Source: Roseiflexus sp. (GTDB lineage Bacteria > Chloroflexota > Chloroflexia > Chloroflexales > Roseiflexaceae). From it: a DNA stretch of 64,000 bases. Numbering within the stretch: position 1 is the stretch's first letter; each line of letters starts with the position of its first letter. Of the stretch, positions 45,545 through 55,700 are shown piece by piece. The stretch spans positions 1 to 64,000 of the forward strand of contig JANXAL010000020.1 in assembly GCA_025062325.1 (NCBI GenBank), given 5' to 3'. The position numbers were made by a program, and so were the translations under genes. Under the pieces are notes generated by a model. It searched no databases. It saw only the letters and a list, made by a program, of their open reading frames with translations, and was not told the DNA's origin.

Positions 45545-48228
45545 CCACGTTCACCGTCGGACGTTTACGTTGTGAGTACTTGGACAATCCGCTGGGGATC
45601 GATGTAACCCGCCCGCGTCTAAGCTGGCAGATATTCAGCGACCGGCGCGGCGCGCGGCAGACAGCGTATCGCATTGTGGCGGCATCATCCGCCGATGACG
45701 TCGTGGCAGAGCAGAACTTGCTCTGGGATAGTGGTCGCGTTGAGTCGGATCAGTCGATCCATGTCGCCTACCATGGCGGACGACTCCGGTCGCGCCAGCG
45801 CGTCTTCTGGCGGGTGCAGGTGTGGGACGAACAGGGCCACGTTGCCGTTAGCCCGGTCGCCTGGTGGGAGATGGGGCTGCTCCGTCGGTCAGACTGGTCG
45901 GCGTCGTGGATCGGCGCGTCGCTCGTCGGCGGACGCTGGACGACCATCCCGGCGCCGTTTCTGCGCCGCTCGTTCACGCTTAATGCGCCGGTGGCGCAGG
46001 CGCGCCTGTACATCACGGCGCTGGGGCTTTATGAGTGTACGATCAACGGGCAGCGCGTCGGGCAGGATTTCTTCACGCCAGGCTGGACCGACTACCGCCG
46101 ACGGGTGCAGTACCAGGTCTATGATGTCACCGATCTTCTGCGTGAAGGCGAAAACGTAATCGGCGCCATCCTGGGAGACGGTTGGTACTGCGGGCATGTG
46201 GCATGGGCAGGTCGCCAGAACTACGGCGACCGCCCGAAACTGCTGGCGCAACTGATGATTACCTATGCTAACGGCAGCACGCAGACGATCGTTAGCAATC
46301 GCTCCTGGCGTTACGCTTTTGGTCCTATTCTAGAGAGCGACATTCTGCACGGTGAGAGTTACGACGCTCGGCTGGAGTTTCCCGGTTGGAACATGCCTGG
46401 TTTTGACGACTCCTCCTGGCAACCAGTGGAACTCTTCACTGTACCCGACATTGCTCTCGTTGCTATGCGCGGTCCTACTGTCCGGCGACACGAGGAACTG
46501 CGCCCGATAAAGCCGCCGACTGCCTTTCGTTCGCACCAGGCGACGCGCTGGGTCTTTGATCTGGGGCAGAACATGGTCGGGTGGGTCCGGCTGCGCGTGC
46601 AGGGTCCAGCAGGAACAACGGTGACCATCCGCCACGCTGAGGTCCTGAACCCCGACGGCACAATCTACACTGCCAATCTGCGCAGCGCACGCGCGACCGA
46701 CCACTACACCCTGCGCGGCGAAGGGGAAGAAATCTGGGAACCGCGGTTTACCTTCCACGGCTTCCGGTACGTTGAACTCTCCGGCTACCCTGGCGTTCCT
46801 GACATCGACGCCGTGACCGGCATTGTCGTCCATTCCGCCGCGCCGCCGACCGGCGAATTCAGTTGTTCCGATCCCTTGATCAATCAGTTGCAGCACAACA
46901 TCGTGTGGAGTCAGAAAGGCAACCTTCTCGAAGTGCCGACCGACTGCCCACAGCGCGATGAGCGCCTGGGATGGACCGGCGATGCGCAGGTGTTCGTCCG
47001 CACCGCAGCGTTCAATATGAACGTCGCGCCATTCTTCACGAAATGGACCCAGGACCTTGAAGACGCCCAGAATCCCGAAGGAGCGTACCCGCCGGTGGCG
47101 CCGCTGGCAGGCGTCAGCGAATTGACCGACGGCGGACCGGCGTGGGCGGACGCGGGGATTATCTGTCCCTGGACGATCTACCTGTGTTATGGCGATACGC
47201 GTCTGCTTGAAACACACTACCCCTCGATGCAACGGTTCATCGAATACCTTGAGCGGAGCAGCTGTGGCTTCATCCGCTGCTACGAGGATTATCCCGGCTT
47301 TCGCGGCTTTGGCGACTGGCTGGCGCTCGATGGGAGCGGCAAAGTTGACGGCGGTACAGCGAAAGACCTGATCGGCACAGCATTCTTCGCCTACTGCGCC
47401 CGACTGATGAGCCGCATCGCAGCGATCCTGGGACATCAACGCGATGCTGCACGCTACCGTCGGCTGTTCGAGCGGGTGCGGCAGGCATTCATCAAACGCT
47501 ACGTTACCGGTGCGGGGCGTGTGGCTGGCGAAACGCAGACCGGCTATGTCCTGGCGCTGCACTTCGACCTGTTGCCGCCAGAGTTGCGCCCGGCGGCGGC
47601 GGAGGCACTGGCGCGCGACATCCTGGCGCGCGACACCCATCTATCCACTGGTTTTGTCGGAACGCCGTACCTGCTCCACGTCTTGACCGCTGCCGGGCGC
47701 CTCGATCTTGCTTATGCGCTGCTGTTCCAGCGAACCTGGCCCTCGTGGCTGTACCCCGTGACGCAGGGCGCCACGACAATCTGGGAACGTTGGGACGGCT
47801 GGACTCATGACAAGGGGTTTCAGGACCCCGGCATGAACTCATTCAACCACTACGCCTACGGCGCCATTGGCGAATGGCTGTATTCCACCGTAGCTGGCAT
47901 TGATGTAGACCTAGAACAACCGGGGTATCGTCATCTGATCCTGCGCCCGCGACCGGGAGGCGGGCTGACGGCAGCGCGCGCCGCGCTCGAAACGATGTAC
48001 GGGCGCGCCATGAGCGCCTGGCGCATCGACGACCACCGCTTCACCTGGGAGATCGTTGTGCCACCGAACACGACAGCGACCGCATATGTCCCGGCGCCTG
48101 AAGGAACGCCTGTACGTGAAAGCGGCATTCTGGCAGAGGAGGCAGAGGGCGTGACCCTTGTGCAGCGTGATGAAGCGACAGCCGTCTATCGTCTAGCAGC
48201 AGGGTCGTACACATTTACGGTAGGATAA
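45541..48228 (+). CDS. GH78 alpha-L-rhamnosidase
   Basis: 895 aa. Hydrolyses terminal alpha-L-rhamnose from glycosides. Domain order follows the family: N-terminal beta domains (PRLSWQIFSDRRGARQTAYRI near 25-45), the LGDGWY carbohydrate-binding domain (about 130-340), the (alpha/alpha)6 catalytic barrel with PTDCPQRDERLGWTGDAQ near 467-485 holding the Asp/Glu catalytic residues, TIWERWDGW near 747, and a C-terminal beta domain. No signal peptide, so it is cytoplasmic. It begins within the PFK stop codon and should be co-translated with it; rhamnoside use feeding glycolysis is a plausible link. Confidence 0.94.
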   Translation: MTTFTVGRLRCEYLDNPLGIDVTRPRLSWQIFSDRRGARQTAYRIVAASSADDVVAEQNLLWDSGRVESDQSIHVAYHGGRLRSRQRVFWRVQVWDEQGHVAVSPVAWWEMGLLRRSDWSASWIGASLVGGRWTTIPAPFLRRSFTLNAPVAQARLYITALGLYECTINGQRVGQDFFTPGWTDYRRRVQYQVYDVTDLLREGENVIGAILGDGWYCGHVAWAGRQNYGDRPKLLAQLMITYANGSTQTIVSNRSWRYAFGPILESDILHGESYDARLEFPGWNMPGFDDSSWQPVELFTVPDIALVAMRGPTVRRHEELRPIKPPTAFRSHQATRWVFDLGQNMVGWVRLRVQGPAGTTVTIRHAEVLNPDGTIYTANLRSARATDHYTLRGEGEEIWEPRFTFHGFRYVELSGYPGVPDIDAVTGIVVHSAAPPTGEFSCSDPLINQLQHNIVWSQKGNLLEVPTDCPQRDERLGWTGDAQVFVRTAAFNMNVAPFFTKWTQDLEDAQNPEGAYPPVAPLAGVSELTDGGPAWADAGIICPWTIYLCYGDTRLLETHYPSMQRFIEYLERSSCGFIRCYEDYPGFRGFGDWLALDGSGKVDGGTAKDLIGTAFFAYCARLMSRIAAILGHQRDAARYRRLFERVRQAFIKRYVTGAGRVAGETQTGYVLALHFDLLPPELRPAAAEALARDILARDTHLSTGFVGTPYLLHVLTAAGRLDLAYALLFQRTWPSWLYPVTQGATTIWERWDGWTHDKGFQDPGMNSFNHYAYGAIGEWLYSTVAGIDVDLEQPGYRHLILRPRPGGGLTAARAALETMYGRAMSAWRIDDHRFTWEIVVPPNTTATAYVPAPEGTPVRESGILAEEAEGVTLVQRDEATAVYRLAAGSYTFTVG

Positions 48229-48311
48229 GAGCGGCAGGCAAGAGTGCTGGCTGAGAAACATATCGAATTGAGATGATCGACGGTATATGTCATGTATGGA
48301 ACAATTCTAGC

Positions 48312-48334
48312 GGGGCACGGCGGCGCCGTGCCCC
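48312..48334. repeat. Perfect REP-like palindrome
   Basis: GGGGCACGGC, GGC, GCCGTGCCCC: a 10-bp perfect stem with 3-nt loop. A diverged version is at 6341-6361. It lies 54 nt before the fragment of a REP-associated transposase. Confidence 0.8.
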
Positions 48335-48387
48335 AACAGTTGCGCCCCATCGCTAACTCACCTTTCCCAACCCGCAGAGAACACAGC

Positions 48388-48651
48388 ATGCCATTCTCCG
48401 ACCCTGCCCGACACCACAAATTGCGCGGCACTCCCGGCACACCAATCTGGCAACGCCATTATTACGAACACATCATCCGCCACAAACGCGCCCTGAACGC
48501 TATCCGGTGCTACATTCTGGAAAACCCGCGTCGTTGGCATCTGGATCGCGAAAATGCCCGTCGCATCGGCAGCGATCCGCTGGCGCGCAAAATCTGGGCA
48601 ATGCTCCAGGAGGACGATCGCTGCGTCGCTGAGGGCGATCAAGGAGCATAG
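48388..48651 (+). pseudogene. C-terminal fragment of a REP-associated tyrosine transposase
   Basis: 87 codons matching only the C-terminal part of the Y1/RAYT transposase family: TPIWQRHYYEHIIRHKRALN, then RCYILENPRRWHLDREN. The catalytic Tyr would normally lie in the missing or rearranged N-terminal two thirds, with the HUH motif. No reading frame upstream restores it, so it is a remnant. It sits next to a REP palindrome, the natural substrate of such enzymes. Confidence 0.75.
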
Positions 48652-48964
48652 CATTCGACTGAAAGCGAGGCTCTGCACTGCCATCGCTGCCAGCAAGCGG
48701 CTTCGCTCGATGGGTGATGCTTGAATGCGTAATCCTGGCGTTTCTGCGCCCCTGGCAGAGAGCCATCCGCCTTGCTTGCCATTCGCAGTACGCTGCAGGC
48801 GCATGCCGAGATACATAGCGGATCAAGGGTCCACCTGCTGCTCGTAATACGGTAGCGGGTCTGCTGCGCAAACGTATGATAGGTATGGAGAAAGTCCAAT
48901 CATGGTCTCGCTGCATATGCTATCAGCAGTCGCAAAATTTATCACATTTGCGCACACTCACCCG
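48652..48964. other. Gene-free stretch after the transposase remnant
   Basis: About 310 bases with short GC-rich imperfect palindromes (around 48680-48750) but no gene I can support. It may be the decayed rest of the REP/transposase locus. Confidence 0.35.
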
Positions 48965-48993
48965 TAGACCTGCCCGCTATTCTGTGCTATACT
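48965..48993 (+). promoter_or_regulatory. Promoter of the zinc-ribbon/glucan synthase unit
   Basis: TAGACC at 48965-48970 and TATACT at 48988-48993, 17-nt spacer. It predicts a 5' leader of about 155 nt. Confidence 0.5.
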
Positions 48994-49085
48994 ACCGGTT
49001 GTGACCCAAACCACGATCCCAAGTCGGTATCGTTCCTCGCCGCGTTTCTGCGACTTCACGCTTGATTGTTTGGGTGGCGCAGGCT

Positions 49086-49109
49086 CGTCAGTGACCATCG
49101 TCACTGACG
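49086..49109 (+). promoter_or_regulatory. Perfect hairpin in a long 5' leader
   Basis: CGTCAGTGAC at 49086-49095 pairs with GTCACTGACG at 49100-49109 across a CATC tetraloop. It is 47 nt before the zinc-ribbon start and is not followed by T, so it is not a terminator. Flanking GGGTGGCGC and GGCGCGGC segments may pair further. Confidence 0.55.
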
Positions 49110-49155
49110 TAGGGCAGGCGCGGCTTACGAACCCATTATTCATAAGGAGGGGACG

Positions 49156-49557
49156 ATGACTCAGACTGAGCATGAGGTGCTGCGGTGCCCGCACTGTGGC
49201 GCAGAGTGGCGCCCGACGACTCTGGCAATTGGCATGCAAATCAGCTGCCCAGTGTGCTTCCATTACTTTGAACATTCTGACGCCCCGGAGACGCGCAAAT
49301 CGCTTAGCGTGCGCGATTTCGCCGAGCAGATTAGCGCACTGATCAATCGTGCGCGAACTGCAGGCTTGAGCAGCGATGTCATTACCAAAGTGCTGCGCGA
49401 CGAACTCGTCTATAACGCTGAGTTAGCCAACCCCAGCCATATCTTTCACGTCCAGATTGTCGATCTTGGTCCGGCTGAGGGTACAACACGCACACTGCCT
49501 CCCAATGAAGCGCGCATGATCCTGCAGCGACGCAGCACGCCGCTCGTCAAGCGGTAG
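49156..49557 (+). CDS. Zinc-ribbon protein of unknown function
   Basis: 133 aa. Two CxxC knuckles, CPHC at 11-14 and CPVC at 31-34, make a small zinc ribbon. The rest (50-133) is predicted helical then beta, with RDFAEQISALINRARTAGLSSDVITKVLRDEL resembling a small helical domain. An AAGGAGGGG ribosome site is present. It lies 158 nt upstream of the giant glucan synthase-like gene with no terminator between, so it could be a regulator of it. Confidence 0.8.
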   Translation: MTQTEHEVLRCPHCGAEWRPTTLAIGMQISCPVCFHYFEHSDAPETRKSLSVRDFAEQISALINRARTAGLSSDVITKVLRDELVYNAELANPSHIFHVQIVDLGPAEGTTRTLPPNEARMILQRRSTPLVKR

Positions 49558-49715
49558 CCGTCGCTGCCGCCCGACAACTGACGCTCGATGGCGTGCGCAA
49601 CAACGCTGCGCTCACACCTGATGCGTCAGTTTCCTATGCGTTCTTCCTGTTTCCACGTTTTCGTTCAGGCGTCCTCATTGGGGGCGCAATTGAGCGTTTT
49701 TGCCGGAGTGCGTCT

Positions 49716-52700
49716 ATGAACCTTGCCACATTCGCCAGTGATCTTGTTCGTCGATTCGCATCGCTTGCAACTGCGGTGCAACACGCTTTTCCACCACTGC
49801 GTCAGCGCCCGCCGCTATCGGATCGTCCTATCCGCGGGGTGATCCTGACAACGGAACAACTCGAGGCCCGCGCGCGCACGCTTGCCGCCGATCACATAGT
49901 CGTGATGCAGCCTGGAAAAGCGAGGGCGCTACTGGCATCAGTGGACCGTAATCATCGTCTGCTGCAACTGGCGTACCAGACGCTCGCTGCAGACGCTGCG
50001 CAACGCCAACCGCTCACTCCGGCGGCCGCCTGGCTGGTCGATAACTATCACGTGATTGTTGGACAGATTCGCGAGATCCGGCAGGACCTGCCGGGCGGCT
50101 ATTATCACCAACTCCCAAAATTGAAAGGCGGTCCTCACAATGGCAAGCCGCGCGTCTATGCCATGGCGCTCGAACTTGTCGAGCATACCGACGGACGCAT
50201 TGACCTTGAGCAACTGACGCGATTCGTGCTGGCGTATGAGGCCGTTGCACCGCTGTCGATCGGCGAGATCTGGGCGATCCCGATCATGCTGCGCGTTAGC
50301 CTGATCCAGAACCTGGGACGCCTGGCGCGCCTTATGCTCGATGAGCGCCGCCTCCGCCTCGAGGGCGCAACGTGGGCAGAGCGCATTCTGGCACAAAAAG
50401 ATGTCGGGTCATTTGAAGGAAATACGGCCTTCCGCCAGCTTGCACGCGCCTATCCGCAACTGCCGCTGCCGCTTGCGGTCGAGTTGATCCAGCGGCTGCG
50501 CAGCCAGGAGGGAGAATTTGACATCGCTCAACTGATGGTCTGGCTCGAACAGCAGCCCTCTATTCCATACAACACCGCCGAAGAAATTATTCTCGCCGAG
50601 CAACGCCGCCAGTCTGCCAATCAGGTGTCGGTCGCCAACACTATCACGAGCATGCGGACGATGGACGCGGTGGACTGGCCCGACTGGTTTGAGCGCGTCA
50701 GTCTGGTCGAGCAGGTGCTGCGCCAGGACCCGGCAGGCGCGTATGGCCAGAGCACCTTCGCCACACGCGACCGCTACCGCCATGAATTGGAACGTATGTC
50801 GCGGCGCAGCGGCCTGAGCGAAGACGCAATCGCACGGCGTCTGGTGCGCATCGCGGCACGGGCGCAGGAAGAGGGCCGCCCTCTGCGCGAAACGCACATC
50901 GGCTATTACCTGGTGGATGAAGGGCGCACGATGTTCGAGGCGGCGCTTGGATGTCGTCTGACCCCTGGCGAGGTGGTGCAACGCGCCGTGCTGCGGCATC
51001 CCGAAGCGGTCTATCTAGGAGCAATCGCTGCGGGAACCGTTGCGATCACAGCGGCTGGCTGGCGCTTTGCGCGATCCGGGGGAGTGCGGGCGCAGTCTGA
51101 TGCGTCACCGATCCTGACGGCCACACTGTCGCTCACGGCAGTTCTGCCCGCATTTGCACTGACAAAGGAATTGGTTGACCGTGCTGTGACTCGCCTGATC
51201 CCGCCGCGTGTCCTGCCGCGCCTCGACTTCCGCAACGGTATTCCCCGCGAGCTGCGCACGATGGTGGTGGTGCCGACGCTGCTGCTGACGCCGGACAGCA
51301 TCCGCACCCAGATCGAGTCGCTGGAGGTGCTAGCGCTCGCCAATCAGGACCCGCACCTGCACTTTGCATTGCTGACCGACTTCGCCGATGCGCCGCAGCC
51401 GCACATGCCCGAAGATGAGACATTGCTCTCGCTGGCGGTCGAACGAATCAAGGCACTCAACGAGCGCTATGGCAGCGACCGTTTCTTCCTGCTTCACCGC
51501 CGCCGCGTCTGGAATGAGCGCCAGGGGTGCTGGATGGGGTGGGAACGCAAACGCGGGAAGCTCGAAGAATTCAACCTTCTGCTCGCTGGCGCGAAGAATA
51601 CGACCTACGAGATGTTCATCGGCGATCTCAGCGTCCTGCCGCAGGTGCGCTACGTGATCACGCTCGATGCCGATACACAGTTGCCGCGCGATGCGGCGCG
51701 CGCGCTGGTCGGCACGCTGGCGCACCCGCTCAACCAGGCGGTGATCGACCCGCAAACGCGGCGCGTGGTGAAGGGGTACGGCATCCTCCAACCGCGCGTT
51801 GGCATCGATCTGCCAAGCGCCCTGCGCAGCCGTTTTGCGCGCATCTCTTCGGGGAATGTCGGTGTTGATCCGTACACTACTGCTGTCTCCGACGTCTACA
51901 TGGATCTGTTCGGTGAGGGGATCTTCGCCGGGAAGGGGATCTATGATCCGGTAGCGATGCGTGAGGCGCTGCACGACCGCTTCCCGGAAAACACGCTCCT
52001 CAGCCACGACCTGATCGAAGGGTGCTATGCGCGCGCGGCGCTGCTCTCCGATGTTGAACTACTCGACAGTTACCCGACGACCTATGCTGCTTATTCGGCG
52101 CGCCAGCATCGCTGGGTGCGCGGCGACTGGCAGATCGCCAGGTGGTTGCTGCCGCGCGTGCCGCGCGCGTCCGGCGGGTACGCGCCGAATGTGCTGCCGC
52201 TGATCAGCCGGTTCAAAATTGCCGACAATCTGCGGCGCAGCCTGACGCCGCCAGCGACGCTGGCGCTGCTTCTCGCTGGCTGGTTTGCGCTTCCAGGTCG
52301 TCCGGCAGTCTGGACGTTGCTAGCGCTTGGACATTATCTCGCGCCACTGACATTCGCAATTCTGAATACGCGCCTTGTGCCAGTAAACTGGCGCTATCTG
52401 CATATCAGCCTGATCGTTGCAGTCGAAAACCTGCGCTGGCCCGCGCTGCAATTGCTGCTGAATGTCGCCATGCTTCCTGATCAGGCATGGCTGAATCTTG
52501 ATGCGATCGCTCGCACTCTCTGGCGCATGGGAGTGACTCATCGACGCATGCTCGAGTGGGAAACTGCCGCCCAAGCGCAGCGCCGCCTCACTAATTCGTT
52601 CGACTATCTGCTCAAGCGCATGGGTCCATCGGCAGTTGCGTTTCTCGCGCTGGCTGCCGCGCGTTCCGAGCGCCTGAGCGATGCCTGGCTCCCCGCTTTG

Positions 52701-55700
52701 CCGGTTGCGCTCTCGTGGGTCGCTGCGCCCTTCTTTGCCCGCTGGCTTGATCAGGAATATGTTCCTCGTCGCATCGAGCCGTTGTCCGCCGAGGATCGCC
52801 GGATGCTGCGCCGAGTGGCGCGCGCGACCTGGGCGTACTTCGATCGCTTCGTCGTTCCTGAACAGAACTTCCTAGCGCCGGACAACTTCCAGGAGACACC
52901 GCGACCAGCAGTGGCGGAGCGCACTTCCCCGACCAACATTGGTTTGCAATTGCTCTCCGATCTGGCAGCGGTCGACTTCGGATACCTGGGTGTGCGCAGC
53001 CTGGTCGAGCGCCTCGGGCGCGTGTTCGAGACGATTCAGCGCATGGAGCGCTTCCGCGGGCATCTGTACAACTGGTACGACACGCGCACGCTTCATCCGC
53101 TGCCGCCGCTCTATGTCTCGACCGTCGATAGCGGCAATCTCGCCGGGCATTTGCTCGCGCTGCGCCAGGGATTGCTCGCGCTGCTGGAGCGGCCGCCCTA
53201 TGGACCCTGGATCATTGAGGGGTTGCGCGACATTCTTGAGATCATTCAGGAACGCCTGCCATCCGACGCTAGGGGCCGCACGTCGCTCGTGGCGCTGCTC
53301 CAGGCGCTCGATGCCACGCCAAACACGATGGAGGGGTATCGCGCACGCCTGCTTCAGGCTGCCGACCTGGCGATCATTCTGGCACGCGAGACGCGCGTGG
53401 CAGAGTGGGCTGAGGCGCTTGCACGCCAGGCCTACAGTCTTCTTGACGATCTGCCCCACGATGGCAAGCTCGCGGCCCCAGAAGACCCGCAGTTCCGCGC
53501 GGCTGTCGAGCGGCTGTCGAATATGTGCATTGATCTGATCGCGGGGATGGATTTCCGCTTCCTCTACGATGAGCGCCGCCGCTTGTTCGCCATTGGCTAC
53601 AATGTCAGCGAAGGACGGCGCGATAATTCGTACTATGATCTCCTCGCCTCCGAAGCCCGTCTGGCGAGTTTCATCGCTATCGCGCTCGGCGAAGTGCCGC
53701 AGGAACACTGGTTCTATATTGGGCGCAAGATTTCGCCCGCTGTGGCGACGCCGACCCTGCTCGCATGGAGCGGCACGATGTTCGAGTACCTGATGCCCCT
53801 CCTGGTAATGCGCAACTATCCCGAAACGCTGCTCGACGCCACGTACCGCGGCGCAGTCGAGCGCCAGATTGCCTATGCCGCCGAGCGCGGCATTCCATGG
53901 GGCATTTCCGAATCGGCGTTCAACCTGCGCGACTCGCAGATGAATTATCAGTATCGCGCGTTTGGCGTTCCAGGACTCGGATTGCAGAGTGGCCTGGCGA
54001 ATGATCTGGTTGTTGCACCATACGCCACGCTTTTGGCGTTGCAAGTCGCGCCAGCCGAAGCGGTCGCCAATCTGCGCACCCTGATGGAGTATGGCGCTTT
54101 CGGGAACTATGGCTTTTACGAGGCGATTGACTTTACGCCTGCGCGCCTGCCGCCCGGCGCGAAGAGCGCCGTCGTGCAGACCTACATGGTCCACCATCAA
54201 GGGATGGGGCTGCTGGCAATCGACAATGCGCTGAACGACAACATTATGCAGCGCCGCTTCCACGCCGAGCCAATCGTGCAGGCGACCGAGTTGCTCTTGC
54301 AGGAGAAGATTCCTGCCGACCGACCGCTGCCGCTGCCGCAGGAGAGCGCCGTCAGCGAAATCGCGGTCACGCCCGACATCGTTCTGGAACGTCACTTTAC
54401 GACGCCGCACACCGCGGTTCCGTACACTTACATGCTCTCGAACGGCGTTCTAACCTCGATCGTGACGAACGCTGGCGGTGGCGGCTGCCGGTACACGCTT
54501 CCCGAACGCACGACGTCAATTGCTGTCACGCGCTGGCGTCCTGATCCAACGCGCGACGCATCTGGCAGTTTTATCTATGTGCGCGACGTCCGCAGCGGCG
54601 TCACGTGGTCGCCGACGTACCAGCCGTTGCGCACCCTTGGCGACGATTACCGAGTCACCTATGGTGCAGGACGGGTTGAGTTCCGCCAGCAGTATGCGGG
54701 GATCGACACACGCCTGGAAATCACGGTATCGCCTGAAGACAACGTCGAGGTGCGCATGCTGACGCTGGTCAACCTGACGGCGCAGCCGCGCGAATTGGAG
54801 ATCACGAGCTATGCCGAGATCGCGCTGGCGCCCGACGCTGCCGACGCAGCCCATCCGGTCTTCTCAAATCTCTTCGTTGAGACAGCGTTTGATCCGCAGA
54901 GCGAGGCGTTGCTGGCGACACGCCGACCGCGCGCGCCAACCGATGAGCGGCTGTGGGCGGCGCAGGCGATTGGCGTGCGTGGACGCACCCTGGGAGAGGT
55001 GGAGTATGAAACCAACCGTCTGACGTTCATCGGGCGCGGGCGCGATCCATCGCACCCGCAGGCGCTCAACCGACCTCTGAACGGCAGCGTCGGCGCGGTG
55101 CTCGATCCGATCTTCAGCCAGCGCCGTCGGGTGCGGATTGTGCCTGGCGGACAGGCGCAGGTGATTCTGACCCTGGCAGTCGCGGCGACACGCGAGGATG
55201 CTCTTCGTCTGGCGGCGCACTACTGCGATGCCGCGATTGCTATGCGCGCGTTCGATATGGCGCGTACCCAGGCGCAGGTCGAACTGATGCATCTCGGCAT
55301 TGACGCTGACCAGGCGCATCAGTTCCAGCGGCTGGCGTCGCTGGCGCTTCTGCCCGACCCGGCGCGCCGCACGGCTGCCGAGACGCTGGCGCGCAACACC
55401 AAGGGGCAGCCAGGGCTATGGGCGTACGGCGTCTCCGGCGACTATCCAATCGTGGTGGGGCGTATCGCTCCAACGTCCGACACCTCGCTGGCGCGCGCCC
55501 TGATCCAGGCGCACGAGTACTGGCGGCTGAAAGGGACGCTGATCGAACTCGTGCTGCTGGTCGAAGACAGCGCCGACTACCGGCAGGAGCGGTATGAGCA
55601 GGTTATGACGCTGGTGCGCAGCAGCCGGTCGAGCCGCTGGCTGAATCAGCGCGGCGGGTTGTTCGTGCTACGCACCGGCGTGATGCCTGAAGCCGATCAG

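Noticed and set aside
46330-47640. 436-codon minus-strand frame
   Set aside because: Antisense to the GH78 rhamnosidase, whose catalytic motifs lie on the plus strand.
52872-54410. 512-codon open frame on the minus strand inside the glucan synthase gene
   Set aside because: It is the antisense shadow of a GC-rich gene; the plus-strand frame shows continuous GT84/GH94 family motifs.
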